A stretch of DNA of 64,000 nt from Pseudomonas sp. TH31 (GCF_016650815.1 NZ_JAEKEZ010000029.1:186001-250000); one strand, 5' to 3'. Shown: positions 1 to 8,801, counted from the first letter of the stretch. Notes: generated by a model from the sequence alone, not told the origin. Translations and numbers: made by a program.

Positions 1-284
1 TCGGCCTGGCTGTCACTGGCGTGGTGCTCGACTTCTGCGTGCAAATGAACATGGTCCTTGGCCAGCGCGCGGTCTACGCCCTCGACGCCAAAAGCCGCAG
101 CCGCTTGAATGCGTTGTACATGACCAGCATCTTCATCGGCGGCGCATTCGGTTCGTCGGTGGCCAGCGTGGTGTATGAACACGGCGGCTGGTTGTGGATC
201 GTGATTGTGGGCAGTGCGTTTCCGTTGTTGGCATTGTTGCGGTTTTTGAGTGTTTCAAAAGCGCCTTCGCTGGCAACAGCATGA
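1..284 (+). CDS. MFS transporter, C-terminal fragment (5' end outside window)
   Basis: Only the last 90 or so residues are present; the start lies before the window. The visible part reads as the final loops and two hydrophobic segments of a major facilitator superfamily exporter: a segment rich in Gly/Ala/Ser around GGAFGSSVAS, a short loop EHGGW, then a last membrane helix and a short polar tail. This ending is typical of AraJ/YdhP-like 12-helix efflux permeases of the inner membrane. Substrate cannot be told from this fragment. A REP-like repeat follows the stop codon directly. Confidence 0.7.
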   Translation, partial: GLAVTGVVLDFCVQMNMVLGQRAVYALDAKSRSRLNALYMTSIFIGGAFGSSVASVVYEHGGWLWIVIVGSAFPLLALLRFLSVSKAPSLATA

Positions 285-293
285 ATCGCTAAA

Positions 294-343
294 GGCTTCG
301 CGGGCAAGCCTCGCTCCTACAGGAGTGGGGCTTGCCTGCGAAT
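294..343. repeat. REP-like palindromic repeat
   Basis: GGCTTCGCGGGCAAGCCTCG and its near inverse flank the sequence CTCCTACAGGAG, so the element can fold into a long hairpin. It is the classic Pseudomonas REP type and lies between the convergent MFS and hicB genes, where it may also end transcription. Confidence 0.7.
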
Positions 344-362
344 ATGATGTGACTATCAACGC

Positions 363-767
363 TCAGTGCCGAACCAGTTTTTCCATCGCCGCATCCGCCA
401 GAAAGGAGGAGCGGCTTTTGACGTTGTGCTCGCGCACATAACGGTCAATGCGCTGAATCACGTAGCCCGGTAGCGTCACATTGACCTTCTCGGTTTTGCC
501 CATGTACGGCGCGATGTCCAGCTCCAGCATTTCCCAGCCCATGTCGGCAAACTCGGGATTACTGCGGTGTGCGGCGGCAGAGGCCGGCATCGGAATGGGC
601 TCCCCGTCAGCCGCAATCGCTTGCAGCATGATGTGGGCAATCTCGATTGTCGCGTTATAGGCGTCTTCAAACGTATCCCCGGCAGTGACTGCGCCTGGAA
701 TATCGGGGATCTGAATCCCGATGGCGGTGTTCTCGTCGCCCCACTCGATTCAGATGGGATATTGCAT
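363..767 (-). pseudogene. hicB: HicB-type antitoxin with an in-frame TGA at codon 6
   Basis: Read from the ATG at 767, which has an AGGAGA ribosome site just upstream, the frame gives MQYPI, then TGA (750-752), then a continuous HicB protein to 363 (134 residues if read through). The N-terminal HicB fold (IEWGDENTAIGIQIPDIPGA) is followed by a C-terminal ribbon-helix-helix type DNA-binding part (VNVTLPGYVIQRIDRYV). HicB proteins normally neutralise the HicA mRNA interferase and repress their own operon. No hicA is recognisable upstream, so this would be an orphan. A later start at 629 (MLQAI) would make only the C-terminal 88 residues. Either it is a pseudogene or the TGA is a base error for a sense codon such as TGC. 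Confidence 0.7.
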
Positions 768-1023
768 GATGGATCTCCTGTGTAGCTGGCTGGCGGGCAC
801 CACCAGCCTCCTAGCTCCGGCCAAACAAAAGCAACTCTAGAGCTATCTTTACTCACGCACAAAAATCGGAAGCACGACGTTCGGTTGTTTTACTGGGTGT
901 GATTCAAGGCAGGACATTCCCTTGAAGAATGAAACCTATGCCCCTCACCCACGTTCCGCCTTCACCCAACCAAGGTCACCATTGATCACAGCCAAAACGG
1001 CTTCCCCATCAAGGATCAAGATC

Positions 1024-1680
1024 ATGACCCTGCAAGCAAAACTCGATGCCTTCAAAGCCGACTTCAAGGCCGGTAAACCACCCTACAACGCCCCGTCCGA
1101 CATCCACCCGATCATGGCGCGCGCCACAGCTGAATTGATCGCGTCCGGTGCAGCAAACAAGGCGCTGAAGGTCGGGGACAAGGCCCCGCTGTTTACCCTC
1201 AAGGATCCCGACGGCAATCCGGTGTCTTCGGCCAATCTGCTGGCCAAGGGTCCATTGGTGCTGACGTTTTACCGTGGCGTCTGGTGCCCGTACTGCAATC
1301 TGGAGCTGCAAGCCTTGCAGGCGTTCCTGCCGACCTTGCAGGAGGCCGGGGCTAACCTTGTAGCGATCTCGCCACAAATCGCCGCCAACAGCCGCAAATC
1401 GCTGCGCACCAATGGCCTGACGTTTGCGATTCTGAGCGATACCCACAACGACGTGGCGGACGCCTTTGGCCTGCGCTTCGAGGTGCCGGATTACCTGATC
1501 GGGCTGTACAAGAATCTGCGCAACGATCTGCCGACATTCAATGATGATCCATCCTGGACCCTGCCGATGCCGGCGCGTTATGTGATCGCTCGAAATGGCG
1601 TGATTCGTTACGCCGAGGTCAACCCGGATTACACTCAGCGGCCAGAGCCTGAAGCGATGCTGAATGCGATTCGCGGCTGA
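1024..1680 (+). CDS. AhpC/TSA-family peroxiredoxin-like protein
   Basis: A 218-residue protein with a thioredoxin-like fold. Residues from about 45 to 200 form an AhpC/TSA domain with the motif RGVWCPYC, giving cysteines 88 and 91 in a CxxC arrangement. Such proteins reduce peroxides or act as thiol oxidoreductases in the cytoplasm; there is no signal peptide. The start was set at the ATG at 1024 because AAGGA sits 8 bases before it, although the frame is open upstream to 922. An SDR gene follows 48 bases later on the same strand. The exact substrate is not evident; the CxxC makes a simple 1-Cys peroxiredoxin less likely. Confidence 0.8.
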   Translation: MTLQAKLDAFKADFKAGKPPYNAPSDIHPIMARATAELIASGAANKALKVGDKAPLFTLKDPDGNPVSSANLLAKGPLVLTFYRGVWCPYCNLELQALQAFLPTLQEAGANLVAISPQIAANSRKSLRTNGLTFAILSDTHNDVADAFGLRFEVPDYLIGLYKNLRNDLPTFNDDPSWTLPMPARYVIARNGVIRYAEVNPDYTQRPEPEAMLNAIRG

Positions 1681-1728
1681 ACCGATCACTGCCGCCTGAA
1701 GCGCGGCATTTTCCTGAAAGGAGTTTCC

Positions 1729-2448
1729 ATGACCCGACGTACCTTTCTCATCACCGGCGCCAGCAAAGGCATCGGCCGTGCCGTGGCCGAGCACCTGGAC
1801 CGCGCGGGTCATCGCGTGGTGGGCATTGCCCGCACCCCCGACCTGACATTCCCCGGCATTCTGTTTCCACTGGACCTGAGCAACAGAGCGCTGACCCAGG
1901 AAGTGCTGGCGGATCTGGCCAGCACTTATGAGTTTGATGGACTGGTGAATAACGTCGGTCTGGTTCGCCCACAGGTGTTGAGCGAAATCGACCTCGACAC
2001 CTTCGACGACGTGATGCGGGTCAACCTGCATTCGGCCCTGCAAGCGACCCAGGCCCTCTTGCCGAACATGCGCGCCAAAGCCTGGGGTCGGGTGGTGAAT
2101 ATTTCCAGCCTGACAGTGCTCGGGATCACCCAGCGCACGGCCTATGCGGCGGCGAAAGCGGCACTGATCAGTTTCACCCGATCCTGGGCGCTGGAACTGG
2201 CGCAAACCGGGATCACGGTCAACGCCGTGGCCCCCGGTCCGACGGAGACGGAATTGTTCCGCGCCAACAACCCGATCGGCAGCGAAGGTGAAGCGCGCTA
2301 TCTGGCCGGTGTGCCGATGGGGCGGTTGGGGCAACCGGAAGAAATCGCTGCCGCGATTGCCTTTCTGTTATCCGAGCAGAGCGGGTTTATCACTGGGCAA
2401 ACGCTGTTTGTCGATGGTGGTGCTTCGATTGGTAAAGCTGCGTTCTGA
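1729..2448 (+). CDS. SDR family NAD(P)-dependent oxidoreductase
   Basis: A 239-residue classical short-chain dehydrogenase/reductase. The cofactor motif TGASKGIG is at residues 9-16, the NNVG motif near 74-77, the catalytic serine near 127 (NISS) and the Tyr-x-x-x-Lys pair at 139 and 143 (YAAAK). The late PGPTETELF segment is typical of FabG-like 3-ketoacyl reductases. Length and motifs are complete. AGGAG lies before the ATG. It sits between a peroxiredoxin-like gene and a LysR regulator on the same strand, so the three may form a redox-responsive unit, but the substrate is unknown. Confidence 0.85.
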   Translation: MTRRTFLITGASKGIGRAVAEHLDRAGHRVVGIARTPDLTFPGILFPLDLSNRALTQEVLADLASTYEFDGLVNNVGLVRPQVLSEIDLDTFDDVMRVNLHSALQATQALLPNMRAKAWGRVVNISSLTVLGITQRTAYAAAKAALISFTRSWALELAQTGITVNAVAPGPTETELFRANNPIGSEGEARYLAGVPMGRLGQPEEIAAAIAFLLSEQSGFITGQTLFVDGGASIGKAAF

Positions 2449-2511
2449 TTGGCAATACACCGCTCACCCAATGGATCTCCAACAACCACCAGACTTGCAC
2501 AAGGACTCAAG

Positions 2512-3399
2512 ATGGACCGCCTCGCTGCCATGGAAACCTTCGTCTACGTGGTCGAAACCGGCTCGTTTTCCGCGGCAGCCCGACGTCTGAATATCGGCCA
2601 GCCCGCCGTGTCGAAAACCATCGCGCAACTGGAAACCCGGCTCGCCGTACGACTCCTTTTGCGCTCGACCCGCGGCCTGACCCCAACCGAAGCCGGACTG
2701 GCCTTTTTCGACAGGGCCAAACGCGCCATCGAAGAAGCCGACGAGGCTGACAACGCCGCTCGCGGTGCCGCCAGCGGGCTGACCGGCAACCTGCGGATCT
2801 GCGCTGCCGTCACCTTCGGGCGGCAACATATCGTGCCGCACCTGGGGCCGTTCCTCGATCAGAACCCGGAATTGAACATCGACCTGATGCTCGACGACCG
2901 CAACATCAATCTGGTGGAAGAAGGCGTCGACGTTGCCTTGCGCATGGGTACCTTGAGCGATTCCGGCCTGACCGCCCGCAAGATCGCCGAATGCAGGCGC
3001 GTGGTGCTGGGCACGCCGGCGTACTTCGAAAAACACGGCGAACCCACCTGCCCTGCCGACCTGACCAAACACCAAGCCGTCGTTTACAGCCAGGGCGGCG
3101 GCGCCAATTGGCAGTTCAAGAAAGCCGGCGAAGAACAACCGGTGATCATCAGTGGCCGAATCCGCGTCAACGCCGCCGAAGGGTTGCGTGAATCAGTGCT
3201 GGCGCATCTAGGGCTGACCATGGCGTCGGAATGGATGTTTGCGCCGGAGTTGGCCAGTGGTGCGGTCGTGGAAGTGATGAGGGATTGGGTTTTACCAAAT
3301 CAGGACCTGTGGGCGGTGTTTCCGACGGGGAGGATGGCCAGTGCCAAGGCTCGGGCGTTTGTGGATTACGTCCAAGGGTTACTGGCTAAGGACACGTGA
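2512..3399 (+). CDS. LysR family transcriptional regulator
   Basis: A 295-residue regulator with the usual LysR layout. Residues 1-60 form the winged helix-turn-helix (RLAAMETFVYVVETGSFSAA, then the recognition helix around QPAVSKTIAQLE), and the rest is a periplasmic-binding-like effector domain starting near residue 90. The chosen ATG at 2512 has AAGGA 6-7 bases upstream; an open frame back to 2449 lacks a ribosome site. LysR genes often control a neighbour; here the candidates are the co-directional SDR and peroxiredoxin-like genes. The effector is not known. Confidence 0.85.
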   Translation: MDRLAAMETFVYVVETGSFSAAARRLNIGQPAVSKTIAQLETRLAVRLLLRSTRGLTPTEAGLAFFDRAKRAIEEADEADNAARGAASGLTGNLRICAAVTFGRQHIVPHLGPFLDQNPELNIDLMLDDRNINLVEEGVDVALRMGTLSDSGLTARKIAECRRVVLGTPAYFEKHGEPTCPADLTKHQAVVYSQGGGANWQFKKAGEEQPVIISGRIRVNAAEGLRESVLAHLGLTMASEWMFAPELASGAVVEVMRDWVLPNQDLWAVFPTGRMASAKARAFVDYVQGLLAKDT

Positions 3400-3414
3400 A
3401 AAGCAGATCAAGCA

Positions 3415-3520
3415 AGATCAAAAGATCGCAGGCTTCGCCAGCGCCTACAAAAGTCGCGTACGACTGAAGATCAACGTCGTACGCGATCCTGTAGGAGCTG
3501 CCGAAGGCTGCGATCTTTTC
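3415..3520. repeat. Pair of inverted REP-like repeats
   Basis: One arm reads AAAAGATCGCAGGCTTCGCC (degenerate) and the other GTAGGAGCTGCCGAAGGCTG followed by CGATCTTTT. They face each other between the convergent LysR and lipoprotein genes. Confidence 0.7.
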
Positions 3521-3534
3521 GATTTCCAGACAGC

Positions 3535-3567
3535 AAAACGGCGATCCGAAGATCGCCGTTTCTGTTT
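3535..3567. terminator. Bidirectional rho-independent terminator
   Basis: The stem AACGGCGATC / GATCGCCGTT has a 4-base loop and T-rich flanks on both strands. It overlaps the stop codon of the lipoprotein gene and is placed to end the ccm operon. Confidence 0.7.
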
Positions 3568-3969
3568 ACTCCCCGAACTGCCTGCCCAACCCACCCGGCA
3601 CGCCATGGATGTCCGTCTCTTCCCATGGCCCGTTCGGGCTGATCGAGCGGCTCCAGCCATTGTTCCAGCGGTAGTAGGTGCGCTGGCGGTAGAAGGTGTT
3701 GGGCTGGTCTTCGAGGACGTAGACGCCGAGTTTCGCATCCCAATGGCTGTTGCCCCCGGTGGCGGGGCAAAGCTGGCGGAGGTGCGGGGCATGGGTTTGG
3801 CGGGTTTGGCCGGGATGCCCGGTTTACCTGGCGTCGGCGTCGGTGACGGTGTCGGGCTGGGCTGCGATGGCGGAATCGGCGGCAATGTATGTTCAGGAGG
3901 CCGATGGACCGCACAAGCGCTTAACCCTAAAACCAGACTGAGCAGGGTGATACGAGCGATGGCGGTCAT
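3566..3969 (-). CDS. Small Pro-rich lipoprotein, reading frame broken once
   Basis: The start at 3969 gives a lipoprotein signal with lipobox LSAC (Cys19), followed by a Pro/Ser/Thr-rich linker. In that frame the sense is lost near the C run of ATGCCCCGCACC (3786-3789). Adding one C there continues as PHLRQLCPATGGNSHWDAKLG, then YYRWNNGWS and a TAA at 3566, about 134 residues in all. The C-terminal half looks like a compact Trp/Tyr-rich domain of unknown role. It lies 14 bases after ccmI on the same strand and is probably the last gene of that transcript. The break fits the homopolymer losses seen elsewhere in this window. Confidence 0.65.
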
Positions 3970-3983
3970 GGCGTTGCTTCCTG

Positions 3984-5183
3984 TTATTTATCCGGGCTGT
4001 CGATGGTCAGTTTTTGTGGCGCGGTGGTGCTGCTGGCCAGAGGCTGGCTGCGACCGACCCACTCGCCGGCCGTCGGTTGGCCGGCGCGGGAGATGCGCGC
4101 AACCAGTTGGACTTCAGGGAAGTTAGACAGTTTCAACTGCGGCATCATTGCGTCGGCATCGCCCAGCTCGACGGTTGCCGGAAGGTCGGCCACGGTCAGG
4201 CGTTTGGCCGCCAACGGTGCCGGTGGGCCGGAGGTGGCGCGGGCGAAGATGAATACGCTGTCGCCCGGTTGAACCTTGGCTTTCAGGTCAGCGGCGAGAT
4301 CGACACGAACCTTGAGCAATGCCCCTTTGGTGGCGGGAGCCTGGACAACTTTACCGCCACTGGCTTCAAGCTTCTCGGTAGCCCGGGTGATCCCGCCTTG
4401 CAGCGCGCTACGGGAATTGTCGTCCGGCGGCAGTTGCGCCAGCAGGCGATTCCAGTAGTCGATGGCGTCCTGATAACGTTCGCCTTCAAACGCGGCGATG
4501 CCGAGCAAGCCAAGGCTGGTGACTTCTTTCGGATCGGCTTTCAGCGCTTCGTCAGTCAGGGCCTGAATCTTGTCCGACCACTTCTTGCCGTCAGCGAAGT
4601 ACTGGGCCTGCGCCCACTGGCCGAGCAGTTCCGGCTGACGACCGGCGAGGTTCACGGTGCGCTCGAAAATCTTCGCCGCGTCGGCCGGACGATCCTGAGC
4701 CATGTAGGTGCGACCGAGGAAGTACAGGCCCTCCGCCGAGTCCGGTTGAGCGGCGACCGCACGCTCCAGGCGACGGGTCATTTCGTCCATCGACTGTGGC
4801 GCCTGGGCGAATTCGCGGGTCAGTTCGACTTTGTCGCTGGCACCGAAATGCAGATAGAGCCCCAGGCCCAGCACCGGCACCAGAATCGCCGCCAGCAACG
4901 GCAGGGATTTACCCAGGCGAGACACTCGCGGCGCCGCGAGGCCTTCAGTGTCGGCCAGCAACTCACGTGCCGCTTCGGCGCGACCGCTGTCCATTTGCGC
5001 GGCATCAAGCACGCCCTCTTCCTGCTGGGTCTGCAACTCAGCCACGCGCTCTTGATACAGCGCGACGTTCAGGGCGGTGCGATCCTCTTCGAGTTGGGCG
5101 CGACGGACACGCAAAACCGGGATCAACAGAAAACTCAGGGCAACCAGAAGTAGCAGACCTGCAGCGAGCCAGAAATCAATCAT
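3984..5183 (-). CDS. ccmI: Cytochrome c maturation protein CcmI
   Basis: A 399-residue inner-membrane protein that chaperones apocytochrome c to the haem ligation complex with CcmF and CcmH. Two N-terminal membrane helices (about 3-23 and 93-113) flank a cytoplasmic loop with a leucine-zipper-like stretch (YQERVAELQTQQEEG). The periplasmic part has TPR repeats (AVAAQPDSAEGLYFLGRTYM, YFADGKKW) and a C-terminal domain found in longer CcmI/CycH proteins. Its ATG overlaps the end of ccmH by 4 bases, so translation is probably coupled. Confidence 0.92.
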   Translation of the reverse strand: MIDFWLAAGLLLLVALSFLLIPVLRVRRAQLEEDRTALNVALYQERVAELQTQQEEGVLDAAQMDSGRAEAARELLADTEGLAAPRVSRLGKSLPLLAAILVPVLGLGLYLHFGASDKVELTREFAQAPQSMDEMTRRLERAVAAQPDSAEGLYFLGRTYMAQDRPADAAKIFERTVNLAGRQPELLGQWAQAQYFADGKKWSDKIQALTDEALKADPKEVTSLGLLGIAAFEGERYQDAIDYWNRLLAQLPPDDNSRSALQGGITRATEKLEASGGKVVQAPATKGALLKVRVDLAADLKAKVQPGDSVFIFARATSGPPAPLAAKRLTVADLPATVELGDADAMMPQLKLSNFPEVQLVARISRAGQPTAGEWVGRSQPLASSTTAPQKLTIDSPDK

Positions 5184-5650
5184 TCTTGGTTTTTATCCAA
5201 CAGGTGGTCGAGGCGCTTGCGCTCATCAAAGGAAAGCGCGTCCGGGGTGTCAGCGCGTTGCACGCGACGACGGCGGACGATCACGGCGATAACCACGAAG
5301 CCACCCAGCAACAGGCCGGCAGGGCCGAACCAGAGCAAGGCAGTCTTGGCGTTCAGAGCAGGTTTGTAGCGGACGAAATCACCGTAGCGGTCGACCATGA
5401 AGTCGATGATCTGCTGGTTGTCCTTGCCCTCGCCGAGCATGCGGAAAATCTCTTTGCGCAGGTCGGCGGCAATCGGTGCGTTGGAATCGGCAATGTCCTG
5501 ATTCTGGCACTTGGGGCAACGCAGCTCTTTGGTCAGCTCGCGAAATCGCTCACGGTCGCCGTCTTTGGCGAACTCGTAAGTGTCGATGGCCGCGTGCGCC
5601 ACGCCGGCCATGCTCAACCCCAATACAACGGCGACTATCCAACGCTTCAT
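5180..5650 (-). CDS. ccmH: Cytochrome c maturation protein CcmH
   Basis: A 156-residue membrane-anchored thiol oxidoreductase. A signal peptide ends near AHA (residue 20), the active-site motif LRCPKCQNQ gives Cys45 and Cys48, and one membrane helix lies near residues 107-126. It reduces apocytochrome CxxCH cysteines before haem attachment. It is the short type that needs a separate CcmI, which follows. It overlaps both ccmG and ccmI by 4 bases. Confidence 0.93.
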   Translation of the reverse strand: MKRWIVAVVLGLSMAGVAHAAIDTYEFAKDGDRERFRELTKELRCPKCQNQDIADSNAPIAADLRKEIFRMLGEGKDNQQIIDFMVDRYGDFVRYKPALNAKTALLWFGPAGLLLGGFVVIAVIVRRRRVQRADTPDALSFDERKRLDHLLDKNQE

Positions 5651-6183
5651 GGCTTGGCCTCGTCGACCAGCGCCTGATACTTGGCCGCCAGTTTTTCGCG
5701 CCAGACCTGTTCGTCGATCACGCCGACGTATTTGTCACGGATGATGCCCTTGGCGTCGATGAAGAAGGTCTCCGGAGCGCCGTATACACCGAGGTTCAAA
5801 CCCAGGGTGCCTTCGTCGTCGCGGACATTGAGTTGGTACGGGTTGTGGAATTCCACCAGCCACTTCAAGGCGTCGGCGTTGACGTCCTTGTAGTTGATCC
5901 CGTAGATCAGCACGCCCTTCTCGGCCAGTTTATTCAGCACCGGGTGCTCGACCCGGCAGGAAATGCACCAGGTGCCCCAGACGTTGACCAGCGCCGGTTT
6001 GCCGAGGATGTCAGCCTTGGTCAGGGTCTTGCCGTCCTGCACCGCTGGCAGGGAAAACTCCGGGAACGGCTTGTTGATCATGGCCGAGGGCAACTCGGCC
6101 GGGTCCAGGTACAGGCCGCGATACAGAAAAACAGCCACCACCAGAAAAATCGCCAGTGGCAACAGCATCAACCAACGTCTCAT
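5647..6183 (-). CDS. ccmG: Thiol:disulfide interchange protein CcmG (DsbE)
   Basis: A 178-residue periplasmic thioredoxin anchored by an N-terminal helix (residues 4-22). The active site is WGTWCISC, with Cys73 and Cys76, preceded by the usual KPALVNVWG strand. It passes electrons from DsbD/CcdA to CcmH or apocytochrome c. The cis-proline loop and C-terminal half (FFIDAKGIIRDKYVG) are complete. It overlaps ccmF and ccmH by 4 bases each. Confidence 0.94.
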   Translation of the reverse strand: MRRWLMLLPLAIFLVVAVFLYRGLYLDPAELPSAMINKPFPEFSLPAVQDGKTLTKADILGKPALVNVWGTWCISCRVEHPVLNKLAEKGVLIYGINYKDVNADALKWLVEFHNPYQLNVRDDEGTLGLNLGVYGAPETFFIDAKGIIRDKYVGVIDEQVWREKLAAKYQALVDEAKP

Positions 6184-8168
6184 GCAGTGGCTCCCGTCAT
6201 GCCCAGTGCTTCACGCACGCGGCTTTTCACCTTGACCCGATAACGGCGATCCAGCGCCGCCAGCAACCCGCCGAAACCTGTCAGCAGGCCGCCGAACCAG
6301 ATCCAGCGCACGAACGGTTTGACGTGCACGCGCACGGCCCAGGCGCCATCGCCCAGCGGCTCGCCGAGGGCTACGTAGAGGTCACGGGTGAAACCGGCGT
6401 CGATCCCGGCTTCGGTCATCATCGAGTTCTGCACGGTGTAGAGGCGTTTTTCCGGGTGCAGCACGGCGACTTCCCGACCGCTGCGGATTACCCGGATGGT
6501 GCCCTTGTCGGACGTGAAGTTCGGCCCCTCAAAGTGCTTGGCGCCTTCGAAGACGAAGTGGTAACCGGCCAGGTCCATGGACTCGCCGGGCGCCAGGCGC
6601 AAGTCGCGCTCGGCACTGTTCTGGCTCGACAACACGACACCGAGCGCACAAACGGCAATGCCCAAATGCGCGACCTGCATGCCCCAGTAACTGCGGGTCA
6701 AGGTCGGCAGGCCTTTGATCAGGCCTTTGTGACGGGTCTTGTCGAGAATGTCCCGCACGCCGGCCAGCAACACCCACGCGGCGAGCATGAAGGTCGCGAT
6801 CACCGCCCAGTTGAAGTCGCCGTAAGCGACGCCGGCCACCACGGCCAGTGCGGCGCTGCCGAGCAATACCGGGGTCAACATGCCCACCAGCCATTTGACC
6901 GGGGTGTCTTTCCAGCGCACCAGCATACCGACCGCCATTACCACCATCAGCAATGCCATCAACGGAATGAACAACGCGTTGAAGTACGGCGGGCCAACCG
7001 ACAACTTGGCGCCGGTCATCGCATCGAGAATCAGCGGATACAAGGTGCCGAGCAGGATCATCGAAGCGGCAACCACCAGCACCAGGTTGTTACCCAGCAG
7101 CAAGGTTTCCCGGGACCAGAGGTTGAAGCCGACGTGGCTCTTCACGACCGGAGCGCGCAGGGCGAACAGCGTCAGCGAACCACCGACCACAAACAGCAGG
7201 AAGATCAGGATGAACACGCCGCGCTCAGGGTCGGACGCAAAGGCGTGAACCGAGGTCAGCACGCCGGAGCGCACCAGGAAGGTCCCGAGCAAGCTCAACG
7301 AGAATGCGGCGATGGCCAGCAACACGGTCCAGCTCTTGAATACGCCACGTTTTTCCGTGACCGCCAACGAGTGAATCAGCGCCGTACCGACCAGCCAAGG
7401 CATGAAGGAAGCATTTTCCACCGGGTCCCAGAACCACCAGCCGCCCCAGCCGAGTTCGTAGTAGGCCCACCAGGAGCCCAAGGTGATGCCGATACCGAGG
7501 AACGCCCAGGCGACGATGGTCCATGGACGCGACCAGCGCGCCCACGCCGCATCAAGTCGGCCACCCAGCAGCGCGGCGATGGCGAAAGCGAACGCCACGG
7601 AGAAACCGACGTACCCCATGTACAGCATCGGCGGGTGAACGATCAGGCCAATGTCTTGCAGCAACGGGTTGAGGTCGTGACCGTTCGCCGGAATCTGCGG
7701 CAGGATCCGCGCGAACGGGTTCGAGGTCAGGATCAGGAACAGCAGGAAACCGACACTGATCATGCCCATCACCGCCAGCACGCGGGCAAGCATGACTTGC
7801 GGCAACTGCCGGGAGAACACCGACACCGCGAAGGTCCAGCCGCCGAGAATCAAGGCCCACAGCAGCAACGACCCTTCGTGGGCGCCCCACACCGCGCTGA
7901 ACTTGTAGTACCACGGCAACGCACTGTTGGAGTTGTTGGCCACATAGGCGACGGAGAAGTCGTCGGTCATGAAGGCGTAGGTCAGGCTACCGAAGGCGAA
8001 CACCAGAAAGGCGAACTGGCCCCAGGCTGCAGGCTGGGCGAGGCTCATCCACAAGCGGTCACCGCGCCAGGCGCCAAGCAATGGCACCACGGCCTGAACC
8101 AGCGCAAAACATAGCGCCAGGATCATTGCCAACTGGCCCAATTCAGGGATAAAGATTGCAGACGTCAT
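6180..8168 (-). CDS. ccmF: Haem lyase subunit CcmF
   Basis: A 662-residue polytopic inner-membrane protein that, with CcmH and CcmI, joins haem to apocytochrome c. It carries the Trp-rich haem-handling motif GWGGWWFWDPVENASFMPW and many membrane helices typical of the family, plus a periplasmic domain near the C-terminus. The ATG at 8168 (MTSAIFIPELG) was chosen because it follows ccmE by 4 bases and matches family starts; the frame is open slightly further upstream. Confidence 0.95.
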   Translation of the reverse strand: MTSAIFIPELGQLAMILALCFALVQAVVPLLGAWRGDRLWMSLAQPAAWGQFAFLVFAFGSLTYAFMTDDFSVAYVANNSNSALPWYYKFSAVWGAHEGSLLLWALILGGWTFAVSVFSRQLPQVMLARVLAVMGMISVGFLLFLILTSNPFARILPQIPANGHDLNPLLQDIGLIVHPPMLYMGYVGFSVAFAFAIAALLGGRLDAAWARWSRPWTIVAWAFLGIGITLGSWWAYYELGWGGWWFWDPVENASFMPWLVGTALIHSLAVTEKRGVFKSWTVLLAIAAFSLSLLGTFLVRSGVLTSVHAFASDPERGVFILIFLLFVVGGSLTLFALRAPVVKSHVGFNLWSRETLLLGNNLVLVVAASMILLGTLYPLILDAMTGAKLSVGPPYFNALFIPLMALLMVVMAVGMLVRWKDTPVKWLVGMLTPVLLGSAALAVVAGVAYGDFNWAVIATFMLAAWVLLAGVRDILDKTRHKGLIKGLPTLTRSYWGMQVAHLGIAVCALGVVLSSQNSAERDLRLAPGESMDLAGYHFVFEGAKHFEGPNFTSDKGTIRVIRSGREVAVLHPEKRLYTVQNSMMTEAGIDAGFTRDLYVALGEPLGDGAWAVRVHVKPFVRWIWFGGLLTGFGGLLAALDRRYRVKVKSRVREALGMTGATA

Positions 8169-8172
8169 CAAA

Positions 8173-8628
8173 TCAACCCTCTTTGGCTTGGGTAGGCGCC
8201 GACATGCCACTGTCTTTCAGGGCCTTGGTCACTTCCGGCGGCATGTACTTCTCATCGTGCTTGGCCAGCACTTCGTCGGCCACCACCACGCCGTCGGCGT
8301 TGATTTTGCCCAACGCCACAATGCCCTGCCCTTCGCGGAACAGGTCCGGAAGGATGCCGCGATAAGTGATGGTCACGGACTTGTTGAAGTCAGTGACGAT
8401 GAATTTCACGTCCAGCGAATCACCGGAGCGTTGCAGCGAACCTTTCTCGACCATGCCGCCGGCGCGAATGCGCGTGTCTTGCGGGGCTTCGCCGTTGGCG
8501 ATCTGGGTCGGGGTGTAAAACAGATTGATGTTCTCTTTCAGCGCGCTCAGCGCCAGGCCAACGGCAGCGCCGACCCCGACCAGAATTGCGAGAATGATGA
8601 TAAGACGCTTTTTGCGCAGCGGATTCAC
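8173..8628 (-). CDS. ccmE: Haem chaperone CcmE
   Basis: A 151-residue membrane-anchored periplasmic haem chaperone with an N-terminal helix (about residues 9-29) and an OB-fold domain. The haem-binding motif LAKHDEKYMPPE supplies His124, which binds haem covalently, and Tyr128. The start is a GTG at 8628, preceded by GGAGA and overlapping the ccmD stop as GTGA; no better start is seen. Confidence 0.93.
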   Translation of the reverse strand: MNPLRKKRLIIILAILVGVGAAVGLALSALKENINLFYTPTQIANGEAPQDTRIRAGGMVEKGSLQRSGDSLDVKFIVTDFNKSVTITYRGILPDLFREGQGIVALGKINADGVVVADEVLAKHDEKYMPPEVTKALKDSGMSAPTQAKEG

Positions 8629-8801
8629 TTGCCGTTCTCCCGGCGCAAACGACGCGCCTCTTGTTGCAGATACCGCTTGCGGGCCAGGATCGGCGCCGCC
8701 ACGTTGAGGGCCAGTACTGCCAGGCAAATGCCATAGGCCGACCAGACATACAGGGCATGATGGCCCATGGCGAGGAAGTCGCCGAATGAAGCAAAACTCA
8801 T
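8625..8801 (-). CDS. ccmD: Haem exporter subunit CcmD
   Basis: A 58-residue protein, MSFASFGDFLAMGHHALYVW onward, with one membrane helix (about 16-37) and a basic cytoplasmic tail rich in Arg and Lys (RKRYLQQEARRLRR). CcmD helps release haem-loaded CcmE from the CcmABC complex. The ATG at 8801 overlaps the ccmC stop (ATGA), and its TGA overlaps the ccmE GTG. It is easily missed because of its size, but its position and features are diagnostic. Confidence 0.92.
   Translation of the reverse strand: MSFASFGDFLAMGHHALYVWSAYGICLAVLALNVAAPILARKRYLQQEARRLRRENGK

Noticed and set aside
1009..2334. 441-codon open frame opposite the peroxiredoxin-like and SDR genes
   Set aside because: It overlaps two complete enzymes with all active-site residues on the plus strand, so it is a shadow.
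6156..8114. Very long open frame (652 codons) on the plus strand opposite ccmF
   Set aside because: It mirrors a well-conserved ccmF gene, is rich in His/Gln/Arg as expected of an antisense frame in GC-rich DNA, and has no ribosome site or domain.
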